From Candidatus Sulfotelmatobacter sp. (GTDB lineage Bacteria; Acidobacteriota; Terriglobia; Terriglobales; SbA1), in assembly GCA_030151135.1 (NCBI GenBank), contig JASLEQ010000158.1, positions 1 through 18,696 of the forward strand: DNA of 18,696 nt, read 5' to 3'. Below, in pieces: positions 1 to 7,560 of the stretch. The first letter of the stretch is position 1. Every line of letters begins with the position of its first letter. The position numbers were made by a program, and so were the translations under genes. The notes under the pieces are model-generated. The model was not told the origin of the DNA and searched no databases. It worked only from the letters and a program-made list of their open reading frames with translations.

Positions 1-1
1 T

Positions 2-655
2 GTCGATGTGGTCGTGCCGCATGACCTCAAAATCGGCTACATCATGGGCGCTGGAGACGACATTCCCACTGTCCTCCAGCAACTGGGGATGAATGTCTCC
101 CTCGTGCCCGCGGAGCAGCTTGCAACCGCCGATTTAAGCAAGTTCGATACGATTGTCCTGGGTATCCGCGCGTATGACACGCAGAAGGGCGTGATCGACA
201 ACAATAAAAAACTTCTGGACTTCGTTTCCGCAGGCGGAACCCTCATCGTGCAATACAACACGACCGTCGGCGACTTCAACAACGGCAAGTTCACCCCTTA
301 TTCTGCCGATCTCAGCCGTGCCCGGGTATCGGTGGAAGAAGCTCCGGTTGAAATTCTCGCTCCGCAGGACCCGGTGTTTCATTATCCCAACCAGATCACC
401 GAGGCTGACTTCAACGGCTGGGTGCAGGAGCGTGGCCTGTATTTCATGAGCAAGTGGGACGATCACTTCAAGCCTTTGCTGGCGTGCCACGATCCTGGCG
501 AGGATCCGCAGAAAGGCGGATTACTGCAGGCACAATACGGAAAGGGAACTTACATCTACGCGGCTTATGCATTCTTCCGTCAGTTGCCGGCTGGTGTTCC
601 CGGAGCTGTTCGTCTTTATGTGAATCTGTTGAGCGCGGGGCACGAAAAACACTGA
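2..655 (+). CDS. PIG-L family deacetylase, C-terminal part (5' end outside window)
   Basis: The frame is open from base 2, so the gene begins before the window; 217 residues and the TGA stop are visible. The segment resembles the C-terminal class-I glutamine-amidotransferase-like (ThuA-like) domain found at the end of long PIG-L/LmbE deacetylases in Acidobacteria and Bacteroidetes. It shows an IGYIMGAGDDIP start, a GIRAYDTQ strand-loop, a GGTLIVQYNT strand, then ITEADFNGWVQERGLYF and HDPGEDPQKGGLLQAQYGKG, which are typical of that tail. The zinc-dependent deacetylase domain itself would lie upstream and is not seen, so the catalytic activity (removal of an N-acetyl group from a sugar-like substrate) is inferred from the family only. 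It is the first gene of a tight same-strand run, with 23 bases to the next start. Confidence 0.75.
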   Translation, partial: VDVVVPHDLKIGYIMGAGDDIPTVLQQLGMNVSLVPAEQLATADLSKFDTIVLGIRAYDTQKGVIDNNKKLLDFVSAGGTLIVQYNTTVGDFNNGKFTPYSADLSRARVSVEEAPVEILAPQDPVFHYPNQITEADFNGWVQERGLYFMSKWDDHFKPLLACHDPGEDPQKGGLLQAQYGKGTYIYAAYAFFRQLPAGVPGAVRLYVNLLSAGHEKH

Positions 656-678
656 GCAGCCGTCAGCCGCTCACACCC

Positions 679-2160
679 ATGCCACCTTCGGAAGATCCTC
701 AATCCGCCTCACACAGCCTTATCCGCGGCATGGGACTGGGCAGCGCCACTGCCCTGAACATGATCGACATGATCGGCGTAGGGCCGTTCATTACCATGCC
801 CCTGGTGCTGAGCGCCATGGGCGGCCCTCAGGCTTTGTTGGGATGGATTCTGGGGGCCCTGCTGGCCGTCTGTGACGGATTGGTCTCGGCGGAATTGAGC
901 GCCTCTCTCCCCGGATCAGGGGGCTCGTATCGCTACCTGCGTGAGAGCTACGGGGCACAAAAATGGGGACGCCTGATTTCGTTCCTCTTTATCTGGCAGA
1001 TATCATTCAGCGCGCCGCTCTCCATCGCAAGCGGCTGCATCGGATTGGCAGGATACGCCGCATACTACTGGCCGGAACTGGAAACGGTCTACGCCCATCA
1101 CGAAGCCAGCCTCTATCTGCCGGGCGCGGGGCCGCTGCAAGTGACGTGGGTCGTCACTCCTGGCACGGCGCTCGCCGTGCTGATTTGCTTTTTCACAGTT
1201 TTACTTCTGTATCGCCGCATCACCGTCATCGGGCGGCTCTCGAAAATCCTTTGGTTTGGTGTGATGGGCACCATCGGGTGGGTGATCTATGCCGGCCTCA
1301 CCCATTTCAACGCTGCAATCGCTTTTGATTTTCCACCGGGCGCCTTCAAGTTGTCGCATGGCTTTTTCACAGGCTTGGGCGGAGCCATGCTGGTAGCCAC
1401 TTACGATTACTGGGGTTACTACAATGTCGCGTTCCTTGGCGATGAGATCAAAGACCCGGAAAAGAACATTCCTCGGGCCCTTCTGCTTTCCATTCTGCTT
1501 GTCGCCTGTCTATATCTAGCGATGAACATTTGCATCCTCGCCGTCGTTCCCTGGCGGGAAATGCTGCAGGCGGGACAGAACAACAGCGGATTGTATGTTG
1601 TATCGCTTTTCATGCAGAAGGTGTACGGACTGTGGGCGGCGCGATTAGTGACCGGCCTGGTCATGATTACGGCGTTTGCTTCGGTTTTTTCGTTGATGCT
1701 TGGCTATTCACGGGTTCCGTATGCTGCGGCGAAAGACGGCAACTACTTCAAAGCGTTCGCAAAAGTCCATCCGGAATACCGGTTTCCACACATCTCGCTG
1801 CTCGCCTTGGGCGTCGTCGCCGCGGCTTTCTGCTTTCTGCGGCTCAAGGACGCAATCGCCGCCCTGGTCGTGATTCGCCTGGTGCTGCAGTTCCTCGTGC
1901 AAGCTGTCGGGCTTATTGTGCTGAGAATCCGTCGGCCCGATTTGCCACGCCCATTCCGGATGTGGCTCTATCCAGCGCCCGCGATCTTGGCCAGCGCGGG
2001 TTTTCTCTACATTCTGTTCGGTCGTCCCAATTGGCAGAAGGAGGTTCGCTACGCGGCCATTATTCTGCTGACCGGCATCATCATTTATTTGATTCGGGCT
2101 TGGAAGGGTTCCGAGTGGCCCTTCCGGACACTACCCGAGGCAGCACTCACAAAGTCATAA
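679..2160 (+). CDS. APC-superfamily amino acid permease
   Basis: A 493-residue integral inner-membrane protein expected to carry amino acids or related amines by secondary transport. The N-terminus (ALNMIDMIGVGPFITMPL) is the TM1 region of APC carriers, with a small-residue unwound stretch. The conserved loop DEIKDPEKNIPRALLLSI, around residue 260, is the family hallmark, and about 12 hydrophobic segments follow. The start at 679 (MPPSEDPQ) is chosen because the frame stays open upstream to 454 but that stretch overlaps the preceding gene and lacks membrane-protein character. No strong Shine-Dalgarno is visible at 679. The substrate cannot be told from sequence. It lies 23 bases after the PIG-L gene and 12 bases before the MFS gene, so co-transcription is likely. 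Confidence 0.85.
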   Translation: MPPSEDPQSASHSLIRGMGLGSATALNMIDMIGVGPFITMPLVLSAMGGPQALLGWILGALLAVCDGLVSAELSASLPGSGGSYRYLRESYGAQKWGRLISFLFIWQISFSAPLSIASGCIGLAGYAAYYWPELETVYAHHEASLYLPGAGPLQVTWVVTPGTALAVLICFFTVLLLYRRITVIGRLSKILWFGVMGTIGWVIYAGLTHFNAAIAFDFPPGAFKLSHGFFTGLGGAMLVATYDYWGYYNVAFLGDEIKDPEKNIPRALLLSILLVACLYLAMNICILAVVPWREMLQAGQNNSGLYVVSLFMQKVYGLWAARLVTGLVMITAFASVFSLMLGYSRVPYAAAKDGNYFKAFAKVHPEYRFPHISLLALGVVAAAFCFLRLKDAIAALVVIRLVLQFLVQAVGLIVLRIRRPDLPRPFRMWLYPAPAILASAGFLYILFGRPNWQKEVRYAAIILLTGIIIYLIRAWKGSEWPFRTLPEAALTKS

Positions 2161-2172
2161 GCGGCGATTGGC

Positions 2173-3444
2173 ATGGCGGACAATTTTGCGGTTCCATCAG
2201 TTGCGAGGGCGAATCGACGCCATGCGGAGACAGCATGGGCGCCGCTTCGCGAGCCGATCTTCCGGTCCCTGTGGATTGCGGCAGTAGTCTCCTACACCGG
2301 CACCTGGATGCAGAACGTCGGCGCCGGCTGGCTGATGACTGAACTTTCGACTTCCCCGTTGATGGTCGGTCTGGTCCAGGCAGCCGCGGCCGTTCCGGTG
2401 TTCCTTGTCGTTCTGCCGGCAGGCGCACTTGCGGATATGTTCGATCGTCGCCGGATCTTGCTCTTCACCCAGAGCTGGATGATTCTGGCCGCCGTCGTTC
2501 TCGGTGTGCTGACGCTGCGCGAAGCTGTTGGCCCTTGGACATTGCTCATCTTCACCTTCCTGATGGGCGTCGGCGCGGTAATGAACGATCCGGCCTGGCA
2601 AGCGATTACACCCGACGTCGTCTCGGCTCCCCGTCATGCATCGGCGGTTGCATTGAATTCCGCGGGATTCAACGCGGCGCGTGCAATCGGTCCAGCGCTG
2701 GGAGGAATCGTTGTGGCCTCGGCCGGAGCGGGCTGGTCGTTCCTGCTGAACGCAGTGTCGTTCCTGGGAGTGGTTCTCTTTCTGTATACGTGGAAGCGAA
2801 CATCCGAACCGCCTCCCCCCGCTCACCGGATCACACACGCGATCGCCGAGGGATTCCGATACGTGCGCGGTGCGCCGCCTGTGCGTTCCGTGCTCATCCG
2901 CACTGGCGCTTTCAGCATCGGAGCCAGTTCATTGCTCGCGCTGTTGCCCGTCATCTGCCAGCCGCACGGCGCGCAGGGATACGGATTTTTGCTGACATGC
3001 TTCGGACTTGGAGCTCTCGCCGGAGCAGCGGTGCTTCCGCGTCTTCGCCTGCAGTACTCCGTGGATGGGCTGGTCGCGGGAGCGACAGTCGTTTTTGCGC
3101 TATTGACCTTTGCCGCCGGACAAGTCCATATCTTTGAATGGCTCTGTCTGGTATTGTTTACGGCGGGCGCGGCGTGGATCGGCATTCTGGCCTGCTTCAA
3201 CGTCGTGGCCCAAACGATGTGTCCGTCATGGATGCGCGCGCGCGCACTCTCGATGTACCTGCTGGTCATGCAAGGAGGAATGGCGATTGGCAGCGCGCTT
3301 TGGGGAGCGGTTGCAGATCGTGAGGGCGTCCCGGCAGCGCTGGCATGGTCCGCCATCGCCATGATCGTGGGACTGACGACGATTCGGCGGCATCGACTGA
3401 ATGCGGCGCAAATGGAGTTGGTTCCGGCGGTCGTCAGAGATTGA
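2173..3444 (+). CDS. MFS transporter, EntS/MFS_3-like
   Basis: A 423-residue major facilitator protein of the MFS_3 (enterobactin exporter EntS-like) group, expected to export a small molecule using the proton gradient. Signs of the group are the TM1 sequence GTWMQNVGAGWLMTELS, the motif-A loop GALADMFDRRRILLFTQ between TM2 and TM3, and MNDPAWQAITPDVV in the first half. The second half begins around residue 215 after a charged central loop (TWKRTSEPPPPAHRI). The start is the first ATG after the preceding stop, 12 bases away, with only a weak ribosome site. The cargo is unknown; many relatives are annotated as siderophore or drug exporters only by homology. The next gene follows after 14 bases. 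Confidence 0.85.
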   Translation: MADNFAVPSVARANRRHAETAWAPLREPIFRSLWIAAVVSYTGTWMQNVGAGWLMTELSTSPLMVGLVQAAAAVPVFLVVLPAGALADMFDRRRILLFTQSWMILAAVVLGVLTLREAVGPWTLLIFTFLMGVGAVMNDPAWQAITPDVVSAPRHASAVALNSAGFNAARAIGPALGGIVVASAGAGWSFLLNAVSFLGVVLFLYTWKRTSEPPPPAHRITHAIAEGFRYVRGAPPVRSVLIRTGAFSIGASSLLALLPVICQPHGAQGYGFLLTCFGLGALAGAAVLPRLRLQYSVDGLVAGATVVFALLTFAAGQVHIFEWLCLVLFTAGAAWIGILACFNVVAQTMCPSWMRARALSMYLLVMQGGMAIGSALWGAVADREGVPAALAWSAIAMIVGLTTIRRHRLNAAQMELVPAVVRD

Positions 3445-3458
3445 ACCTAGGGGGAAAT

Positions 3459-4019
3459 ATGAAAACCAAGGCAGGCTTGATCCTGTTACTGGTGCTGGCC
3501 ACAGTCTCGGCTGCGCAGATGCCAAAGCCAACCGATGAACGCCGGACAGCGACGATGATCCTGGATAGAACCGTCAGCAACCTGGAAAGTGAATTCGTTC
3601 CCGCCGCTGACGCCATGCCGGAAGACAAGTTCGATTTTGCACCAAGCAATGGCGAATTCAAGGGCGTGCGCACCTTTGCACAGCAGATCAAGCACGTTGC
3701 CGCTGTGAACTACGAACTTGGCGCCGCCATTCTGGAACAGAAGCCGCCAGTCGATCTGAACGGCGAGGCCGGGCCGGCTTCGATCTCATCGAAAGCGGAT
3801 ATTCTTAAATATCTGAAGGATTCGTTTGAGTACGTACACAAGGCGATCGCGACGATCAATGAATCGAATCTGACCAGCACCGTGAGAAGTCCATTCGGCG
3901 AAGGAAAAGTTTCAAGAATGGGACTTGCCAGCAGCGTAGCCTGGCACGGTTACGACCATTACGGACAGATGGTGGTATATCTCCGGATGAACGGCATCAT
4001 TCCTCCCGCGAGCCGCTAG
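3459..4019 (+). CDS. Secreted DinB-fold protein
   Basis: A 186-residue protein with a Sec signal peptide (Lys-rich start, hydrophobic core, likely cleavage after the VSAA at about 16-19), followed by a DinB/YfiT-like four-helix domain. Candidate metal ligands in the DinB arrangement are visible: His79 in QIKHVAAVNYE, and His163 and His167 in AWHGYDHYGQMVVYLR near the C-terminus. DinB-fold proteins include metal-dependent thiol transferases and many of unknown role; here export to the periplasm is predicted, but no reaction can be assigned. The start at 3459 is supported by a strong AGGGGG ribosome site 4-5 bases upstream and by the signal peptide, although the frame is open further upstream. 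It lies between the MFS and modB genes with short gaps, so it is probably in the same transcript. Confidence 0.85.
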   Translation: MKTKAGLILLLVLATVSAAQMPKPTDERRTATMILDRTVSNLESEFVPAADAMPEDKFDFAPSNGEFKGVRTFAQQIKHVAAVNYELGAAILEQKPPVDLNGEAGPASISSKADILKYLKDSFEYVHKAIATINESNLTSTVRSPFGEGKVSRMGLASSVAWHGYDHYGQMVVYLRMNGIIPPASR

Positions 4020-4040
4020 CAGCAAACCTCGTTCCGGTTC

Positions 4041-4721
4041 ATGTCTATCGATTGGGTTACATTCCGCCTGACGCTGGAGTTGGCGTGCACGGTGTCGATC
4101 ATTCTGCTGTTGCTCGGATTGCCGGTCGCCTACTGGATCGCATTCTCGCGTTGGCGCTGGAAATTTTTGATTGAGGCGGTTGTCGCGCTGCCGGTCGTTC
4201 TGCCGCCCACCGTGCTGGGATTTTACGTACTGGTGGCGCTCGGCCCGCGTAGTCCCCTTGGTCAATGGTGGATTGCTCTGACTGGCCACACCTTGGCATT
4301 TACCTTCTGGGGATTGGTCATTGGATCCCTTCTCTACAGTTTGCCCTTCGCGGTCCAGCCCTTCGCAGCGTCCTTTTCCGCGGTGGACCGTAAACTCCTC
4401 TCGGCCGCGGCCACGCTCGGGGCTTCTCCCCTGCGTACGTTTTTGCGGATCGTAGCGCCGTTGTCGCTTCCGGGTTTGGTGACCGGAACCGCGCTTTCTT
4501 TCGCGCATACGATGGGCGAATTCGGAGTCGTGCTGATGGTCGGAGGCAATATTCCGGGGATTACGCGAACCGTTTCCATCGACATCTACGATCGCGTGCA
4601 AGCCTCCGATTACTCGGGAGCGAACCAAACCGCTCTGGTCCTGCTGATCGTCTGTTTTGCTCTTCTCGCGCTGGTTTATGGATTGAATCGCAGGGCCTCC
4701 GTCATCTATCCCGTAAAATAA
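4041..4721 (+). CDS. modB: Molybdate ABC transporter permease ModB
   Basis: A 226-residue inner-membrane permease subunit of a molybdate/tungstate-type ABC importer. The signature LPVVLPPTVLGFYVLVALG, at about residues 50-68, is typical of ModB. The EAA coupling loop (AAATLGASPLRTFLRIVAP, about residues 122-140) that docks on the ATPase is intact, and MGEFGVVLMVGGNIPG follows as in ModB. About five to six membrane segments and the length agree with the family. It is 21 bases after the DinB gene and 6 bases before modC, so the two subunits are translated from one message. No Shine-Dalgarno is obvious. The periplasmic binding protein ModA is not encoded here. A sulfate or tungstate permease is the main alternative, but the ModB signature makes molybdate more likely. 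Confidence 0.9.
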   Translation: MSIDWVTFRLTLELACTVSIILLLLGLPVAYWIAFSRWRWKFLIEAVVALPVVLPPTVLGFYVLVALGPRSPLGQWWIALTGHTLAFTFWGLVIGSLLYSLPFAVQPFAASFSAVDRKLLSAAATLGASPLRTFLRIVAPLSLPGLVTGTALSFAHTMGEFGVVLMVGGNIPGITRTVSIDIYDRVQASDYSGANQTALVLLIVCFALLALVYGLNRRASVIYPVK

Positions 4722-4727
4722 GGCGCG

Positions 4728-5888
4728 ATGAGCGATGCCGACGCCGTTGTATCAAAAGCCGCAGATGTGGTCCCTCCAGACCGCGCTCGGCCCTTGCTTG
4801 CCTCGTTTCGAAAACAGCTCGCTGCTGTCCCTCCCGCGTTTACGTTGGAGGTCAATTTTGAAGCGCGGCCCGGCTTCACCATCCTTTTTGGACCTTCCGG
4901 GGCCGGCAAGACAACGGTGCTGGACTGCATTGCCGGATTGTCGCTTCCGGATTCCGGCCGAATCTCAGCCTCGGATCGGGTGCTCTTCGATTCGTCAGAC
5001 GGAATCAATATCGCCGTGGCGCGACGGCATATCGGATACGTATTGCAGGATCTCGCACTGTTCCCGCACATGACCGTTGAGCAAAACGTGGCCTTCGGGC
5101 TTTCGCATTTGCCTCATGCGTCGCAGACGGAGCGGACAACCTCAATCCTGGAGTCTTTCCGCATCCCTCATCTCGCGGATCGGAGCGCACGGGAAATTTC
5201 CGGAGGCGAGGCTCAACGAGTTGCCCTGGCGCGCACCCTGGTGACAAAACCCGACGTGCTGCTGCTCGACGAACCGCTGGCCGCGCTGGACGCTCGGACG
5301 AAGTCGCAGATTATTGGCGATTTACGTGAGTGGAATCGCAATCACGGTATCCCGATTCTTTACGTGACGCACAGCCGCGACGAAGTCTTCGCATTGGGCG
5401 AACAGGTCATCATTCTCGACGGAGGACGAATCGTTGCCCAAGGGACACCGCACGATGTGATGCTGGCTCCCATGCAGGAGACTGTCGCGCAACTCGCCGG
5501 GTTCGAGAACGTGTTCGATGCCGAGGTTCAAGCGGTGCGTCCCGAGCGTGGAACCATGACCTGCCGTATCGCCGGTGAAGGCGGAGCCGTGTTCCTGGAA
5601 ACGCCGCTCGTACATGGCGGAACAGGCTCGACCCTGCGCATCGGAATCCGTGCTGGAGATATTCTCCTGGCTACTTCTGCTCCCGTAGGGTTGAGCGCCC
5701 GCAATGTCATCCCCGGCCGGATCGAGTCGCTTGAGCAACGCGATGTGATCGTTTCCGCCCAAGTGAGGTGCCGCGTCATGATGGATGTTCACCTGACATT
5801 AGCAGCGCGCGATTCTCTTCAATTAGAACCTGGAAAAGAGGTCTGGCTTGTGATCAAAACGCACTCTTGCCACCTGATGCGAAGTTAG
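4728..5888 (+). CDS. modC: Molybdate ABC transporter ATP-binding protein ModC
   Basis: A 386-residue ATPase subunit expected to form a dimer under ModB and drive oxyanion import. In order: a 47-residue N-terminal region, Walker A GPSGAGKTT (about 55-63), Q-loop Gln107 in GYVLQDLALF, ABC signature SGGEAQR (about 158-164), Walker B VLLLDEP (about 177-183), D-loop ALDA and switch His215 in YVTHSRDE. The C-terminal part from about residue 235 carries a Mop/TOBE-like oxyanion-binding domain (NVIPGRIESLEQRDVIVSAQ and following), as in ModC. The length is slightly above the usual ~350, mainly from the N-terminal lead. The start has AAGG four bases upstream and lies 6 bases after the modB stop. It is the last gene of the run. 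Confidence 0.9.
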   Translation: MSDADAVVSKAADVVPPDRARPLLASFRKQLAAVPPAFTLEVNFEARPGFTILFGPSGAGKTTVLDCIAGLSLPDSGRISASDRVLFDSSDGINIAVARRHIGYVLQDLALFPHMTVEQNVAFGLSHLPHASQTERTTSILESFRIPHLADRSAREISGGEAQRVALARTLVTKPDVLLLDEPLAALDARTKSQIIGDLREWNRNHGIPILYVTHSRDEVFALGEQVIILDGGRIVAQGTPHDVMLAPMQETVAQLAGFENVFDAEVQAVRPERGTMTCRIAGEGGAVFLETPLVHGGTGSTLRIGIRAGDILLATSAPVGLSARNVIPGRIESLEQRDVIVSAQVRCRVMMDVHLTLAARDSLQLEPGKEVWLVIKTHSCHLMRS

Positions 5889-5989
5889 AAAGGTGGATTT
5901 GCTTGCAAACGCGTCTCGAGATTTATTTTTGACAAGCTTTAAACAAACTTTCCTGGGCCTCCTGATATCTTCATTTCCGCGGAGAACTC

Positions 5990-7510
5990 ATGACCATCAA
6001 TCGTTCGTCGGTTCCTTACATAAGAGCCTTGTTCCTTGTCATTGTGCTGCTGTTCTGCGTTTCCTACTCAATTGCTCAATCGGGCGCTTGGCCGACTCAC
6101 TCCCATGATGAGCAACATACAGGCGTCTCCTCCGTGGCATCGCAGCCGTTCAGCAGCATCCATTGGAGAACACGTGTGGACTTGACGGTTTCCACCGGAG
6201 AAATCCTGATCCATTACGGCTCGCCCTTGGTTACGGCCGCAAACACCGTCATTGTGCCGGTGAAAACCGGACCCGATAGCTTTCGAGTCGAAGCCCACAA
6301 CGGAGGCAATGGAGATCTCATTTGGACGCAACCTACCGGCTACCACGCGCCCTCTGCTGGTTTCCTGCCCGGCCTGGGCCCCACACTCCTGGGAAATTTT
6401 CTGTTAATCCCCGACATTGCAGGAGCGGTTATCGCAAGGCAGAATCCGAATGCGGCGAGCGGCAACGTCCGGCGGCTTTACTTCTACGGACAACAAAATT
6501 TTCAGGCAAACCCGACAGCCTATGAACAGAATCTGTTCATCAACACGCCGCTCACCACGGACGCTCATGGGAACCTTTTCTTCGGATTTCTTGTTCTAGG
6601 CCCGACGCCACTCAACCTGCAAAGCGGTCTGGCACGCATCGGCGCCGACGGCACTGCGACCTGGGTTTCGGCGGCCTCCGTCAGCGGAGATTCGCTGATC
6701 AGCGAAGTTTCCATGAGCTGCGCACCAGCCTTGTCGCACGATGGCAACACCCTCTATGTGGCGGTCAGCAGCGGTGACTTCGGATTCGGATATCTGCTCG
6801 CATTAGATAGCCACACCCTCGCCCCGATCAACAAGGTACGCCTTACTGATCCGTCTTCCGGCCTCGACGCGACCATGAGCGACGAGAGCAGCGGCAGCCC
6901 GACCGTTGGTCCGGATGGCGATGTCTACTACGGCGTTCTCGAAAATCCTTTCCCCGATCACAACGACCGCGGCTGGATGCTGCACTTCAATAGCGATCTT
7001 TCGCAGCAGAAAATTCCCGGGAGTTTCGGATGGGACGATACCGCCTCGATCGTCGATGCAACCCTTGTCGGTGGATATCATGGCACTTCGAAATATCTCC
7101 TGATGACGAAGTACAACAACTACGCGGGAATCGGCACTGGAGACGGTCACAATCGTGTCGCCATACTCGATCCCAACGCGAGCGAAATCGATCCGGTGAT
7201 TCCTGCCACTAAAGTCATGCAAGAAGTCATCACGAAGCTGGGCGTGACGCCAGATCCCGATTTTCCAAACTTTCCAGGCGCAGTGCGGGAGTGGTGCATC
7301 AACACCGCCGCCGTCGACCCTTTCACCAAATCGGTGATCGTGAACAGCGAGGACGGCAAACTCTATCGCTGGGACCTGACTGACAACACGCTCTCGGAGG
7401 TAATCAAGCTCTCTGGAGGTATCGGCGAGGCGTATACGCCGACGCTGATTGGCGCAGACGGAACCGTCTACGCAATCAATGATGCCATCCTCGATGCGGT
7501 AGGAAAATGA
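5990..7510 (+). CDS. Secreted PQQ-like beta-propeller protein
   Basis: A 506-residue exported protein. Residues 1 to about 30 are a signal peptide (basic start, LFLVIVLLFCVSY core, cleavage near SIAQ). The mature start WPTHSHDEQHTGVS resembles the first blade of PQQ-type propellers, and later repeats fit blade strands: GDLIWTQPTG, GLARIGADGTATWV, GNTLYVAVSSGDFGFGYLLALD, GSPTVGPDGDVYYG, DGKLYRWDLTDNTL and GADGTVYAIND. No PQQ dehydrogenase catalytic module or cytochrome motif is seen, so it is better called a propeller (binding or scaffold) protein than an enzyme. The start has GGAGAA 4-9 bases upstream. It is separated from modC by 101 bases and probably has its own promoter. Confidence 0.75.
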   Translation: MTINRSSVPYIRALFLVIVLLFCVSYSIAQSGAWPTHSHDEQHTGVSSVASQPFSSIHWRTRVDLTVSTGEILIHYGSPLVTAANTVIVPVKTGPDSFRVEAHNGGNGDLIWTQPTGYHAPSAGFLPGLGPTLLGNFLLIPDIAGAVIARQNPNAASGNVRRLYFYGQQNFQANPTAYEQNLFINTPLTTDAHGNLFFGFLVLGPTPLNLQSGLARIGADGTATWVSAASVSGDSLISEVSMSCAPALSHDGNTLYVAVSSGDFGFGYLLALDSHTLAPINKVRLTDPSSGLDATMSDESSGSPTVGPDGDVYYGVLENPFPDHNDRGWMLHFNSDLSQQKIPGSFGWDDTASIVDATLVGGYHGTSKYLLMTKYNNYAGIGTGDGHNRVAILDPNASEIDPVIPATKVMQEVITKLGVTPDPDFPNFPGAVREWCINTAAVDPFTKSVIVNSEDGKLYRWDLTDNTLSEVIKLSGGIGEAYTPTLIGADGTVYAINDAILDAVGK

Positions 7511-7529
7511 ATTCAGGATCCAGTGCAGT

Positions 7530-7545
7530 GCGGGGTTTACCCCGC
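7530..7545. terminator. Hairpin between convergent genes, possible bidirectional terminator
   Basis: A perfect 6-bp GC-only stem (GCGGGG/CCCCGC) with a TTTA loop lies between the stop of the propeller gene (7510) and the end of the minus-strand glycosyltransferase (7561). There is no T-tract on either side, so it is not a textbook intrinsic terminator. Its placement between converging genes is the main argument. Confidence 0.45.
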
Positions 7546-7560
7546 CTGGAAGCGTAGCGC

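Noticed and set aside
454..678. Upstream extension of the APC permease frame
   Set aside because: It overlaps the real PIG-L coding sequence in another frame and its translation has no membrane-protein character.
5929..5968. TTGACA at 5929-5934 followed by TGATAT at 5963-5968, a possible promoter for the propeller gene
   Set aside because: The spacer is 28 bases, far from 16-18, and no -10-like hexamer lies at the right distance.
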